From Chloroflexota bacterium (GTDB lineage: Bacteria; Chloroflexota; UBA6077; JADZDV01): 6,351 bases of DNA. Each line of letters opens with the position of its first letter. The first letter of the stretch is position 1. The notes under the pieces are model-generated. The model was given only the letters and a program-made list of their open reading frames with translations, was not told the origin of the DNA and searched no databases. The DNA lies in the NCBI GenBank assembly GCA_020850915.1, contig JADZDV010000029.1:1-6351 (forward strand), written 5' to 3'. The position numbers were made by a program, and so were the translations under genes. This document shows, piece after piece, positions 1 to 5,955 of this stretch.

Positions 1-1377
1 GTCCAGCGTGCCGGCCGCTGCGCCCGCTTCCCGGGCGAAGTCGGCGAGGTGGTCGTCTATCCCCTGCCCGAGGGCGGCCAGCCCTGGCTGCCCTACCGTG
101 AGACGGACGTGGCGCACGCGCTGCAGGCGCTGAAGGACTTCGGCGACCGCACGCTCGATCCGTCGGCGGCGAGCGAGCTCGTGGAGGCTGCGCACGCGCA
201 GACTGACAGCGCCGATCTCGGGGATGGCTGGTCCGAGCGGCAGCGCGAGCAGTTACGTCGAGTCCAACGTGCGGCCGCGCTGCGCCTGACCACCTCGGTG
301 AGCGACCTCATCCGCCGCGACGATGGGCAGACGATTCGTGTGGTGCTGGCCCACGAGCCGTACCGCCTGAACCCGTATGCCGTCGAGGGCTTCGGCTTAC
401 GCCGCTGGACGCTCGCCCGTCTCTTCGACGCCGCTGCCCGGCCGATCGGCTGGCGCTGGACGCCCGCTGACGACCAGGAGTGGACGCCCCTTCAGGCTTC
501 CGGCGACCTGGCGAGCGCGTTCGCGGTCTGTCTGCATCCGAACGTCGCCGCGTATGACGCGGCGAGTGGCCTGCGCCTGGGCGAGCCCGGCGACGCGGCG
601 AGCCCACTTCGGGAGCGGCCGGAGCGGCGGGGAGCACGCTACGCGCGCGAGACCTGGGCCAACCACGCTCGCATGGTGGGCGAGGAGGCGGCGGGCCGAG
701 TCGCGCGGGCCGGGTCAGTCTTGCTGGACGGACTGGCGGCCCCGCCGTGGGAGCTGACGGAGAGCCTCCTCGCAACTGCCGCGCGTGCCATCGGCGTGCT
801 GCACGACGTTGGCAAGCTACAGCGCGGCTGGCAGGACTGGGCGGTGCGGGCACAGCGCAGCCGGGACGCCAGCTACTCCCACACCGAGCTGCTGGCGCAC
901 ACCGATCTGGATCGAGAGAACCTGGCGGACCGAGAGCTGGAGCGTGCAGTGGACGCCGAGGGGCGGCGGCCGGCGCACGCGGCAGCGAGCGCCTACTATG
1001 GCATGAAGGCACTGCTCGCCCGGTTGAATGTGGTGACAGACGAGGTCGACGCGACGCTGTTCGCCGCTTGCCTGGCCGCGATCCTGGCACACCACGGCGG
1101 CGGCCTGGCAAGCCGCGGGAAGGATCCAGGTATCCAGTCGCTGGCGCCGAAGGCGGGCGACGCGCTGCAAGCGGCCGGCGACGACGGGGCGCTGGCGCTA
1201 GCGCTCGCACCCCTGGACTCTCCACTGGCACCCCGGCTTCTCCTGGACAGCCTCACTCAGCCGGTGGTGGACGACCTGGGGGTTGGCGGGGAATGGTGGC
1301 CCGTGACGGCATATCTGACACGCACGCTGCGCCTGGCGGACCAGCGTGCGACGTCGCTCTACGGCAAGGAGGAATAG
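1..1377 (+). CDS. cas3: CRISPR-associated helicase-nuclease Cas3, C-terminal part, with C-terminal HD domain (5' truncated by window)
   Basis: Cas3 is the ATP-dependent helicase and HD nuclease that unwinds and degrades target DNA after the type I surveillance complex has bound. The frame is open from base 1, so the gene starts upstream; 458 codons are visible. Codons 2-9 read QRAGRCAR, the superfamily 2 helicase motif VI, followed by VVVYPLP, the end of the helicase core. After a linker, an HD phosphohydrolase domain occupies about codons 215-450. Its likely metal ligands are H222 (WANHARMV), H268-D269 (LHDVGK), H294 and H300 (SHTELLAH), H364-H365 (LAHHGG) and D447 (LRLADQRAT). The nuclease therefore looks intact. 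HD at the C-terminus is the reverse of the common HD-helicase order. The TAG stop directly abuts the next gene's ATG, and the last codons carry that gene's ribosome binding site, so the two are probably co-translated. The Cas3 call is strong; the helicase ATPase motifs lie outside the window. Confidence 0.93.
   Translation, partial: VQRAGRCARFPGEVGEVVVYPLPEGGQPWLPYRETDVAHALQALKDFGDRTLDPSAASELVEAAHAQTDSADLGDGWSERQREQLRRVQRAAALRLTTSVSDLIRRDDGQTIRVVLAHEPYRLNPYAVEGFGLRRWTLARLFDAAARPIGWRWTPADDQEWTPLQASGDLASAFAVCLHPNVAAYDAASGLRLGEPGDAASPLRERPERRGARYARETWANHARMVGEEAAGRVARAGSVLLDGLAAPPWELTESLLATAARAIGVLHDVGKLQRGWQDWAVRAQRSRDASYSHTELLAHTDLDRENLADRELERAVDAEGRRPAHAAASAYYGMKALLARLNVVTDEVDATLFAACLAAILAHHGGGLASRGKDPGIQSLAPKAGDALQAAGDDGALALALAPLDSPLAPRLLLDSLTQPVVDDLGVGGEWWPVTAYLTRTLRLADQRATSLYGKEE
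1366..1372 (+). promoter_or_regulatory. Ribosome binding site of the cas8-like gene
   Basis: AAGGAGG lies inside the last codons of cas3, 5 nt before the ATG at 1378. It supports that start and places translation initiation within the upstream gene. Confidence 0.85.
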
Positions 1378-3240
1378 ATGACAACCGCCCCGACGGCTCG
1401 GGGGCAAACGGTCGCCGATCCGACCTTCCAGACCATCCGCATCTCACGAGCGAGTGGCACGCACGCGGACGTGTTCGCGGCGGTGGGACTTGCAGATCTC
1501 CTGCGTGACGCGGCAAACGACCAGCGCGTCACGATCAAGCAGGTGGGCACAGCGTTCGAGGTCTGCCTGAGCCGGCGCCGCGCGTTGAGCGACCTGTGGC
1601 TCCGTCCGCGGCCCGGCTACCGCTACCTGATCCCAAAGTCGGGGCAGGCGCTGCCGCCGGGCATCGCCGCGGCGGACGCCATCGATTACGAGCGGTACCG
1701 CGACCAGATCAGGCGCCTACGAGAACAGGAGGAGGAGCTGCGCAAGGCGGCGGGCCAGAAGAAGGAGCCGCCGAACCAGGAAGCGCTCGAGCAACTGCGC
1801 AAGAGCTGGCCCATGCCGCGCGAAGACTGGCGGCGTTTCCCCACACTGCGCGTCCTGCAGGGCCACGGTACGGCCAACACGCTCGCCGCGGATTTCGCCA
1901 AAGCCGGAACGGCGAGCCGCGAGGCTGAGATTCGGCGGGGCCTAAAGGCGCTGCTCGAGGACCGACCGAGCGGGCTGTCCTGGCCGGTGAGCGGCGTGCA
2001 GCTCTTCACACCGCTGGCTGCCAAGGGTTACGCCCGGTTGAAGCCGGACAGCACGGGACGGAACGACAAGACCAAGGAGGCCTGGACGGACCCGTTCCTG
2101 GAATGGCTCCGCTACCGGGGCTACTTCACGGCGGCTGTTCCAGCGTTCCACGGCAGCAAGGGCGAGCACATCCGCCTGCTCGCGCCGATCCCGGGTGATA
2201 TCGGGCTGGGCCCGTACGGGCAGCTCGTCGACCGGCTCACCCCGCCGGGGGGAGCCAGCCCCCCCAAGATCGATAGCCTGGTCACCTTGAGGCTCGCAGG
2301 TCTGCTGATCGAGCACTCCGAGGAGTTCGCGTCACGAAGCGAGGACCGCATCCCGGGGCTGTCGCTCAAGGGCCGGTCCCCTGGGGCAGTCATCTCCGGC
2401 CTGACAATCACGAATTTCCAGTCGCTGGGCTCAGCCAGAGCGGTCTCGGTAGTCAGCGAGCTGAGCATCCCGAGCTGGTTCCCGATCAGATCGGCCGCCG
2501 ACGCGGAAAGCTGGCTTGGGATTCTGGACGAGCATCAAGCGATCGTCCGCGACCTGCGCGACGATCACTCGGACGAAGTGGCGCTGCTCCAAACGTACCG
2601 GGGCTTTCTGCAGCGCCGCGGCGAGGGCGCACTGGCCGCGATGGTGGACTTCGCGGGCGCCTATGGACAGTTTGTGGTGCGGGCGCGGGAGGCGAAGCGC
2701 CGCGTCCGCCAGTTCCGAGGCGATCTCTTGAGGAGGGTTGTGGACTCCATGAGCAATGCAACAGGCAAGCCGTTCACGCCGATTCTGGATGACGAGGGCT
2801 TCCGGGCGGTGGCCGCCGCCGTGCGCCGGGCCACCGTGAGCGCACAGAGTCTCAAAGCCAACGGCCAGGACCATCGCGAGATTCGTTACGGGCTGCTGCC
2901 AGAGCTGCGGCGCGCGTCCGAGCTGCCGACCGACGAGCCGCTGCTCTCAGCGGTGGCGGAGTTCATCAGTCTGTACAACGCGGAGAATGCGCGACGGCGA
3001 GAGACGAGACACGCCGCGCCGCGCAACGTGACAACCGAGGAGCTACGGGCCTTCACCCTGCTGCTCGATGACTACCACGCGGCCGTCGTAGGCAAGCTAC
3101 TGTGCGCCTTCGGCTCCTGTCGCGACCCGCGCGAGCGTGACGCGGGCACCGAGACGTCGGATGGTGGCGACGAGGCCGCCAGCCCGATGGACGGCACCGA
3201 GAGCGAAGGAACAGCGAGCGAGACACCCGAGGACGAGTAG
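1378..3240 (+). CDS. cas8: Probable Cas8-type large subunit of the type I CRISPR surveillance complex (divergent)
   Basis: This 620-residue protein sits between cas3 and cas7, where the large subunit, which recognises the PAM and recruits Cas3, is expected. The call rests mainly on position and size. Visible features: an N-terminal stretch around residues 30-43 (ADVFAAVGLADLLR) of the type that opens several Cas8 families; a charged, probably coiled-coil segment at about 104-144; a central region (LFTPLAAKGYARLK, then WLRYRGYF at 243-250, then IRLLAPIP) that resembles large subunits as I remember them; and a mostly helical second half. There is no Palm-domain GGDD and no CXXC pair of the Cas8a1 zinc-binding kind; the only close cysteines are C576 and C581. 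Residues 587-620 form an acidic Ser/Thr/Gly/Glu/Asp-rich tail that looks disordered. The start is fixed by a strong ribosome binding site. The exact Cas8 subfamily is not recognised, and no separate small-subunit gene is seen, so its helical C-terminal half might supply that role (inference). Confidence 0.68.
   Translation: MTTAPTARGQTVADPTFQTIRISRASGTHADVFAAVGLADLLRDAANDQRVTIKQVGTAFEVCLSRRRALSDLWLRPRPGYRYLIPKSGQALPPGIAAADAIDYERYRDQIRRLREQEEELRKAAGQKKEPPNQEALEQLRKSWPMPREDWRRFPTLRVLQGHGTANTLAADFAKAGTASREAEIRRGLKALLEDRPSGLSWPVSGVQLFTPLAAKGYARLKPDSTGRNDKTKEAWTDPFLEWLRYRGYFTAAVPAFHGSKGEHIRLLAPIPGDIGLGPYGQLVDRLTPPGGASPPKIDSLVTLRLAGLLIEHSEEFASRSEDRIPGLSLKGRSPGAVISGLTITNFQSLGSARAVSVVSELSIPSWFPIRSAADAESWLGILDEHQAIVRDLRDDHSDEVALLQTYRGFLQRRGEGALAAMVDFAGAYGQFVVRAREAKRRVRQFRGDLLRRVVDSMSNATGKPFTPILDDEGFRAVAAAVRRATVSAQSLKANGQDHREIRYGLLPELRRASELPTDEPLLSAVAEFISLYNAENARRRETRHAAPRNVTTEELRAFTLLLDDYHAAVVGKLLCAFGSCRDPRERDAGTETSDGGDEAASPMDGTESEGTASETPEDE
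2247..2264 (+). repeat. G6/C6 perfect inverted repeat inside the cas8-like gene
   Basis: Six G residues (2247-2252), a 6-nt spacer (AGCCAG) and a run of seven C residues (2259-2265) can form a six-pair all-GC hairpin in the mRNA. It encodes a Pro/Gly-rich turn (PPGGASPPK). It is not followed by a T-run and lies mid-gene, so it is not a typical terminator. Its function is unknown and it may be incidental in GC-rich coding DNA. Confidence 0.35.
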
Positions 3241-3250
3241 TAACGCATCG

Positions 3251-3258
3251 AGGAGGAG
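3251..3258 (+). promoter_or_regulatory. Ribosome binding site that fixes the cas7 start
   Basis: AGGAGGAG lies in the 25-bp gap after the cas8-like gene, 7 nt before the ATG at 3266. It selects that ATG over an in-frame upstream ATG at 3137, which would lie deep inside the preceding gene. Confidence 0.88.
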
Positions 3259-3265
3259 CATTCCT

Positions 3266-4234
3266 ATGTCGGCGACGCACTCCCTGGCCATCTCCGCCAG
3301 GTTGACGATGAACCTGCACAACCTCAACAGCGAGGGCACCGAGGGCAATCAGCAGCAGACGCGGATGGTCCACGTGGTGGACACCGCCGGCAGCCGTCAG
3401 AGCGTCAACGCCGTGAGCGGCGACATGTTCAAACGCATCCTCGTCGACCACCTGATCCCGCTCCTTGAGCAAGCCGGGCAGCCGCTCTCGCCGGGCGCGC
3501 GTCGCCACAGCCCTGACCGGATCGTGGCGGGCTACCCAGCCTTGACCACCCTTGCCGGTGACAAGACCAAGCCCGACGCGGACGTGATGGCGATGATGAT
3601 TCGCGACTGTGCCGCCACGGACCTGGCCGGCGCCTTGCTGACGGACAAGCGCGCGGTGGGGCGGAAGTCCGTGGTAGAGCTCGGCTGGGTGGTGGGACTC
3701 CCGGACTGGACCCGCACGGAGCAGTACCTCCACGTCAAGTACGCGCCGGAAGGCCGCGGCGCGGCGACGGGTGGCACCAGTGTCGCGGAGCGCCAGGCGC
3801 TGTTCCACCGCCCGGCGTCCTCCGGGGTCTACGCCCTGGTCTGCAACCTGGACCTGTATCGCATCGGCCTGAACGACATCACCCGCCAGTACGTGGTCTC
3901 AGCCGAGGACCGCCGTACGCGGGGGCAGGCGCTGCTCCAGGCGCTGGCCGCCACGCTGTTGAAGCCAGCCGGCGCTCAGCGGAACACTCAGAACCCGCAC
4001 ATCGTGGGCTGCGAGGGCATCATCTCGCTTTCGCGCTCGAGTCTCCCGGCGCCGCTGGTGAGCCCGCTCTCAAACGGGTTCGTCGAGGAGGTAGAGCGTT
4101 GCGCCCGCGCGCTCGGCCGGATCGAGCAGGACGTCATCGTCACGGAGCGGTTCGCCACCGCGTCAGAAGCCGTGGATGTCCTGGCAAAGCTCTCCGCCGA
4201 GCTGGCCCTGCCTGAGCGGGCAGTCGGATCATGA
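3266..4234 (+). CDS. cas7: Cas7, DevR/Csa2-family backbone subunit of the surveillance complex
   Basis: Cas7 forms the repeated backbone that binds the crRNA spacer. The 322-residue product is in the usual size range for the family. Hallmarks, from the N-terminus: an opening strand with MNLHNLNSEG (15-24) and GNQQQTRMV (27-35); NAVSGDMFKRILVDHL (48-63), matching the conserved VSG-x-x-x-(K/R) region of DevR-type Cas7; DLAGALLTDKRAVGRKS (119-135), the Asp/Arg-rich segment that in relatives belongs to the thumb region; LFHRPASSGVYALV (179-192); and NTQNPHI (240-246) near the end of the fold. Most DevR-family members carry these blocks in this order. The start is set by AGGAGGAG; the frame is open further upstream to 3137, but that part overlaps cas8 out of frame and encodes a basic, low-complexity stretch. 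The TGA stop overlaps the cas5 ATG (ATGA). Some relatives were named autoregulators from Myxococcus work; nothing here shows that activity. Confidence 0.92.
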   Translation: MSATHSLAISARLTMNLHNLNSEGTEGNQQQTRMVHVVDTAGSRQSVNAVSGDMFKRILVDHLIPLLEQAGQPLSPGARRHSPDRIVAGYPALTTLAGDKTKPDADVMAMMIRDCAATDLAGALLTDKRAVGRKSVVELGWVVGLPDWTRTEQYLHVKYAPEGRGAATGGTSVAERQALFHRPASSGVYALVCNLDLYRIGLNDITRQYVVSAEDRRTRGQALLQALAATLLKPAGAQRNTQNPHIVGCEGIISLSRSSLPAPLVSPLSNGFVEEVERCARALGRIEQDVIVTERFATASEAVDVLAKLSAELALPERAVGS

Positions 4235-5046
4235 GCCCACCCAGAAGGCAGGAGAGCGATCGTCCGGATGTGGCGGCGCTGAGCGCCGCGCGCGCCGCCA
4301 CGCTCAGCAGCGCAGACCCGGTGGCCGGCGTTCCCGGCCCCGGTCACTGGCTCGTCTCGGAATGGGCGCCGGTGGGGCTGTTCTCGCTCAAAGTCAGCAC
4401 CGCTACCAGTTCAGTGGGGCGCACGCTGGTCGTGCCAACGCCCTACGCCATCAAGATGGCCTGCGTGGACGCGGCGTTCCGGGCCGGCCTCCCGGACGCC
4501 GACTGCGCGGCGCTGCTCGTGGCGCTAGCGCCGGTGGAAGTACGGATTCGTCCGCCAGCCGCGGCGGCCGTGACGCACACGATCGTCAAGGTTCGCCAGG
4601 AGCCGAAGAAGGCCACGCCTGGCGAGCCCTACATCTCAAGTGTCGCCTATCGTGAGGTGGTGCACCACGCCGGCTCGTGGCTCTGGGCGTTCGACCTGGC
4701 CGCGGCCGACAACGTGTTCGCTGATCGTCTCGTTCGCTGCCTACCACGAGTGAACTACGTCGGGAAGCGTGGCTCCTTTGTCCAGTTCCTGGGCTTCGAG
4801 CGCCGGACGGAGCTGGACGCCAGCTTCACCGCGGTCTACGACGAGATGAACGGCTTCACCATGCCGCCAGCCTGGCACATCCAGCCCCTGGATGACTTTG
4901 GTCCTGAGGCGACGCTCGGCGTCTTGAGCAGCTACAGCCCCGCGCCAGCCCGGCGCGACCGCCACCGCGTCTTTCGCAGCACGATCATCCCGCTGGGCCT
5001 CGCCAGTAGCGGGCCGGGCTTCAGCGAGTACCGCGCCGAGTTGTGA
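4231..5046 (+). CDS. cas5: Cas5 subunit of the surveillance complex
   Basis: Cas5 caps the 5' handle of the crRNA and contacts Cas8 and Cas7. The product has 271 residues. It shows WLVSEWAPVGLFSLKVS (40-56), fitting the first strand of the Cas5 RRM-like fold; VPTPYAIKMACVDAAF (68-83), a conserved helix region in I-A/I-B-like Cas5; YREVVHHAGSWLWAFDL (140-156); and VNYVGKRGSFVQF (174-186), the glycine-rich strand-turn of Cas5/Cas7 RAMP proteins. The start overlaps the cas7 stop by 4 bp (ATGA), indicating translational coupling; no strong Shine-Dalgarno precedes it. The first 38 or so residues are polar, Ala-rich and lack Cas5 features, so they may be a short extension, or a start further in is used. 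The gene has no homologous partner in the window, and the Cas5 call rests on motifs plus position after cas7. Confidence 0.85.
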   Translation: MSPPRRQESDRPDVAALSAARAATLSSADPVAGVPGPGHWLVSEWAPVGLFSLKVSTATSSVGRTLVVPTPYAIKMACVDAAFRAGLPDADCAALLVALAPVEVRIRPPAAAAVTHTIVKVRQEPKKATPGEPYISSVAYREVVHHAGSWLWAFDLAAADNVFADRLVRCLPRVNYVGKRGSFVQFLGFERRTELDASFTAVYDEMNGFTMPPAWHIQPLDDFGPEATLGVLSSYSPAPARRDRHRVFRSTIIPLGLASSGPGFSEYRAEL

Positions 5047-5055
5047 CCGCTCGCC

Positions 5056-5301
5056 ATGCGCTGCATCGTCGTCTACGACATTCCGGCGGACCGCCCGCGA
5101 GCGAAGGTGGCAGATGCGTGCCTGGACTACGGCCTGAGCCGCATCCAGTACTCCGCCTTCCTGGGTGACATCAGCCGCAACCGTCAGGAAGAGCTGCTGC
5201 TGAAGATCCGCCGCCTGCTCGGGAAGGCGGACGCCAGGGTAGCGCTCTTTCCGGTGTGCGACACGGACTTCCGCTCGCGGATCGAGGTGACGCGGCCATG
5301 A
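5056..5301 (+). CDS. cas2: Cas2, spacer-acquisition scaffold protein
   Basis: Cas2 dimerises between two Cas1 dimers to form the integrase that inserts new spacers. The 81-residue product begins MRCIVVYDIP, a ferredoxin-like first strand with the characteristic Asp at position 8, followed by RPRAKVADACLDYGLSRIQYSAFLGDI, typical of Cas2 helix 1 and strand 2, and ends with FPVCDTDFRSRIEV, the usual final strands. The length is at the short end of normal. It starts 9 nt after the cas5 stop with no clear Shine-Dalgarno, so coupling to cas5 translation is likely. Its stop codon (5299-5301) lies in the first copy of a 17-bp tandem duplication. The duplication does not change the protein because the stop comes before the second copy. 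Confidence 0.95.
   Translation: MRCIVVYDIPADRPRAKVADACLDYGLSRIQYSAFLGDISRNRQEELLLKIRRLLGKADARVALFPVCDTDFRSRIEVTRP
5284..5290 (+). promoter_or_regulatory. Shine-Dalgarno-like GAGGTGA, probable ancestral cas4 ribosome binding site
   Basis: GAGGTGA in the last codons of cas2 matches the anti-Shine-Dalgarno over seven bases. It lies 7 nt before the ATG at 5298 but 24 nt before the cas4 ATG at 5315. It is therefore ideally placed for the mini-ORF start, not the cas4 start. The second repeat copy keeps GTGA but not GAG in front of it. Confidence 0.65.
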
Positions 5302-5320
5302 GCGTGACGCGGCCATGAGC
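5287..5320 (+). repeat. Perfect 17-bp tandem duplication at the cas2/cas4 junction
   Basis: The unit GTGACGCGGCCATGAGC occurs at 5287-5303 and again at 5304-5320 with no mismatch. Each copy carries an ATGA. Removing one copy would leave cas2 ending and cas4 starting on a shared ATGA, the same junction type seen at cas7/cas5, so this looks like a recent duplication of an ancestral overlap. Because 17 is not a multiple of three, the two ATGs are in different frames. Confidence 0.95.
5298..5318 (+). other. Six-codon mini-ORF linking cas2 and cas4
   Basis: The ATG at 5298 overlaps the cas2 stop (ATGA) and reads M-S-V-T-R-P before a TGA at 5316-5318, which overlaps the cas4 ATG at 5315 (again ATGA). 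It has the best-spaced Shine-Dalgarno of the junction. The peptide is unlikely to matter; the arrangement could pass terminating ribosomes from cas2 to cas4 by two reinitiation steps. The sequence arrangement is certain; its translation is inferred. Confidence 0.5.
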
Positions 5321-5944
5321 GACGCCTGGCGCGACAGCGCGCCGCGCGAGACGGCTGGCCCCGGGCTGCTGGAGCTCACGGTGAGCGACGTGCGCCAGCA
5401 GGCCTACTGCCCGCGCATCCCGTACTTCCGGCTGGGCCTGCGCCTGCCGCGGCGCTTCGTCACGTACAAGATGCAGGAGGGCATCCTGGAGCACCGCCGG
5501 ACGGAGGAGCTGGAGCATCGGCGGACCCTGCGCGCCTACGGCCTGGCGGACGGCGAGCGCCGCTTCGACGTGGCGCTACGCTCGGAGCGGCTTGGCTTGA
5601 GCGGGCGGCTCGACCTGCTGATCGAGCGCGCCCACGAGGCGATCCCGGTGGAGTTCAAGAACACTCGTGAGAAGCTGGCGCTCAACCACAAGTACCAGCT
5701 CGCGGCGTACGCGCTCCTGGCCGAGGAGGCCAGCGGCCGGCCGGTGCGGCGCGCCTTCGTCTACGCCATCCCTCTGAAGCTGACCCGGGAGGTGGCGATC
5801 ACACCCGCCATGCGGCGCTACGCGAAGCGTCTGCTAGCGGACATCCGGCGCGCCGTTGCCGACGAGCGCATGCCGGACGGCACGCGCCAGACCGGCCGCT
5901 GCGCGGAGTGCGAGTTTCTCTCGTACTGCAACGACCGCTGGTAG
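5315..5944 (+). CDS. cas4: Cas4 RecB-like exonuclease with four-cysteine iron-sulfur cluster site
   Basis: Cas4 trims pre-spacers and checks the PAM before Cas1-Cas2 integration. The 209-residue protein has the complete family signature: C32 (AYCPR); H60 in MQEGILEH, nuclease motif I; D100 in GRLDLLIE, motif II; E113 and K115 in PVEFKN, motif III; Q128-x3-Y132 in YQLAAY; and C196-x2-C199-x5-C205 at the C-terminus, which with C32 should hold the Fe-S cluster. Nothing essential appears missing. The start at 5315 is the first possible one in frame: an in-frame TGA lies at 5288-5290 with no ATG or GTG between. It has no Shine-Dalgarno at normal distance because of the 17-bp duplication upstream. 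Expression may thus depend on reinitiation after the mini-ORF. It is followed 11 bp later by a second Cas4-family gene. Confidence 0.95.
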   Translation: MSDAWRDSAPRETAGPGLLELTVSDVRQQAYCPRIPYFRLGLRLPRRFVTYKMQEGILEHRRTEELEHRRTLRAYGLADGERRFDVALRSERLGLSGRLDLLIERAHEAIPVEFKNTREKLALNHKYQLAAYALLAEEASGRPVRRAFVYAIPLKLTREVAITPAMRRYAKRLLADIRRAVADERMPDGTRQTGRCAECEFLSYCNDRW

Positions 5945-5945
5945 C

Positions 5946-5950
5946 GGAGG
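5946..5950 (+). promoter_or_regulatory. Ribosome binding site of csa1
   Basis: GGAGG lies just after the cas4 stop, 5 nt before the ATG at 5956, and sets the csa1 start. Confidence 0.82.
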
Positions 5951-5955
5951 ATCCC

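Noticed and set aside
308..1231. Long antisense open frame of 307 codons opposite cas3
   Set aside because: It is Arg/Pro/Ala-rich with no motif and lies opposite a clear HD domain; long antisense frames are expected in GC-rich coding DNA.
3137..3265. Longer cas7 start at 3137 adding 43 residues
   Set aside because: The extension overlaps the cas8-like gene out of frame, is basic and low complexity, and AGGAGGAG before 3266 marks the true start.
3053..3808. Antisense open frame of 251 codons opposite the cas8/cas7 junction
   Set aside because: It is a low-complexity basic translation with no recognisable domain, and it spans the junction of two well-supported genes.
5298..5300. ATG at 5298 as the cas4 start
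   Set aside because: It is in a different frame from cas4 and stops after six codons; it is instead treated as a mini-ORF.
4741..5379. Antisense open frame of 212 codons across cas5, cas2 and cas4
   Set aside because: It covers three supported genes on the other strand and has no motif of its own.
5486..5533. Imperfect 24-bp tandem repeat in cas4 encoding LEHRRT twice (residues 58-63 and 66-71)
   Set aside because: Cas4 families commonly carry H-x-x-x-(D/E)...(E/R)-R-R here, so the likeness is probably chance within a conserved helix rather than a recent duplication.
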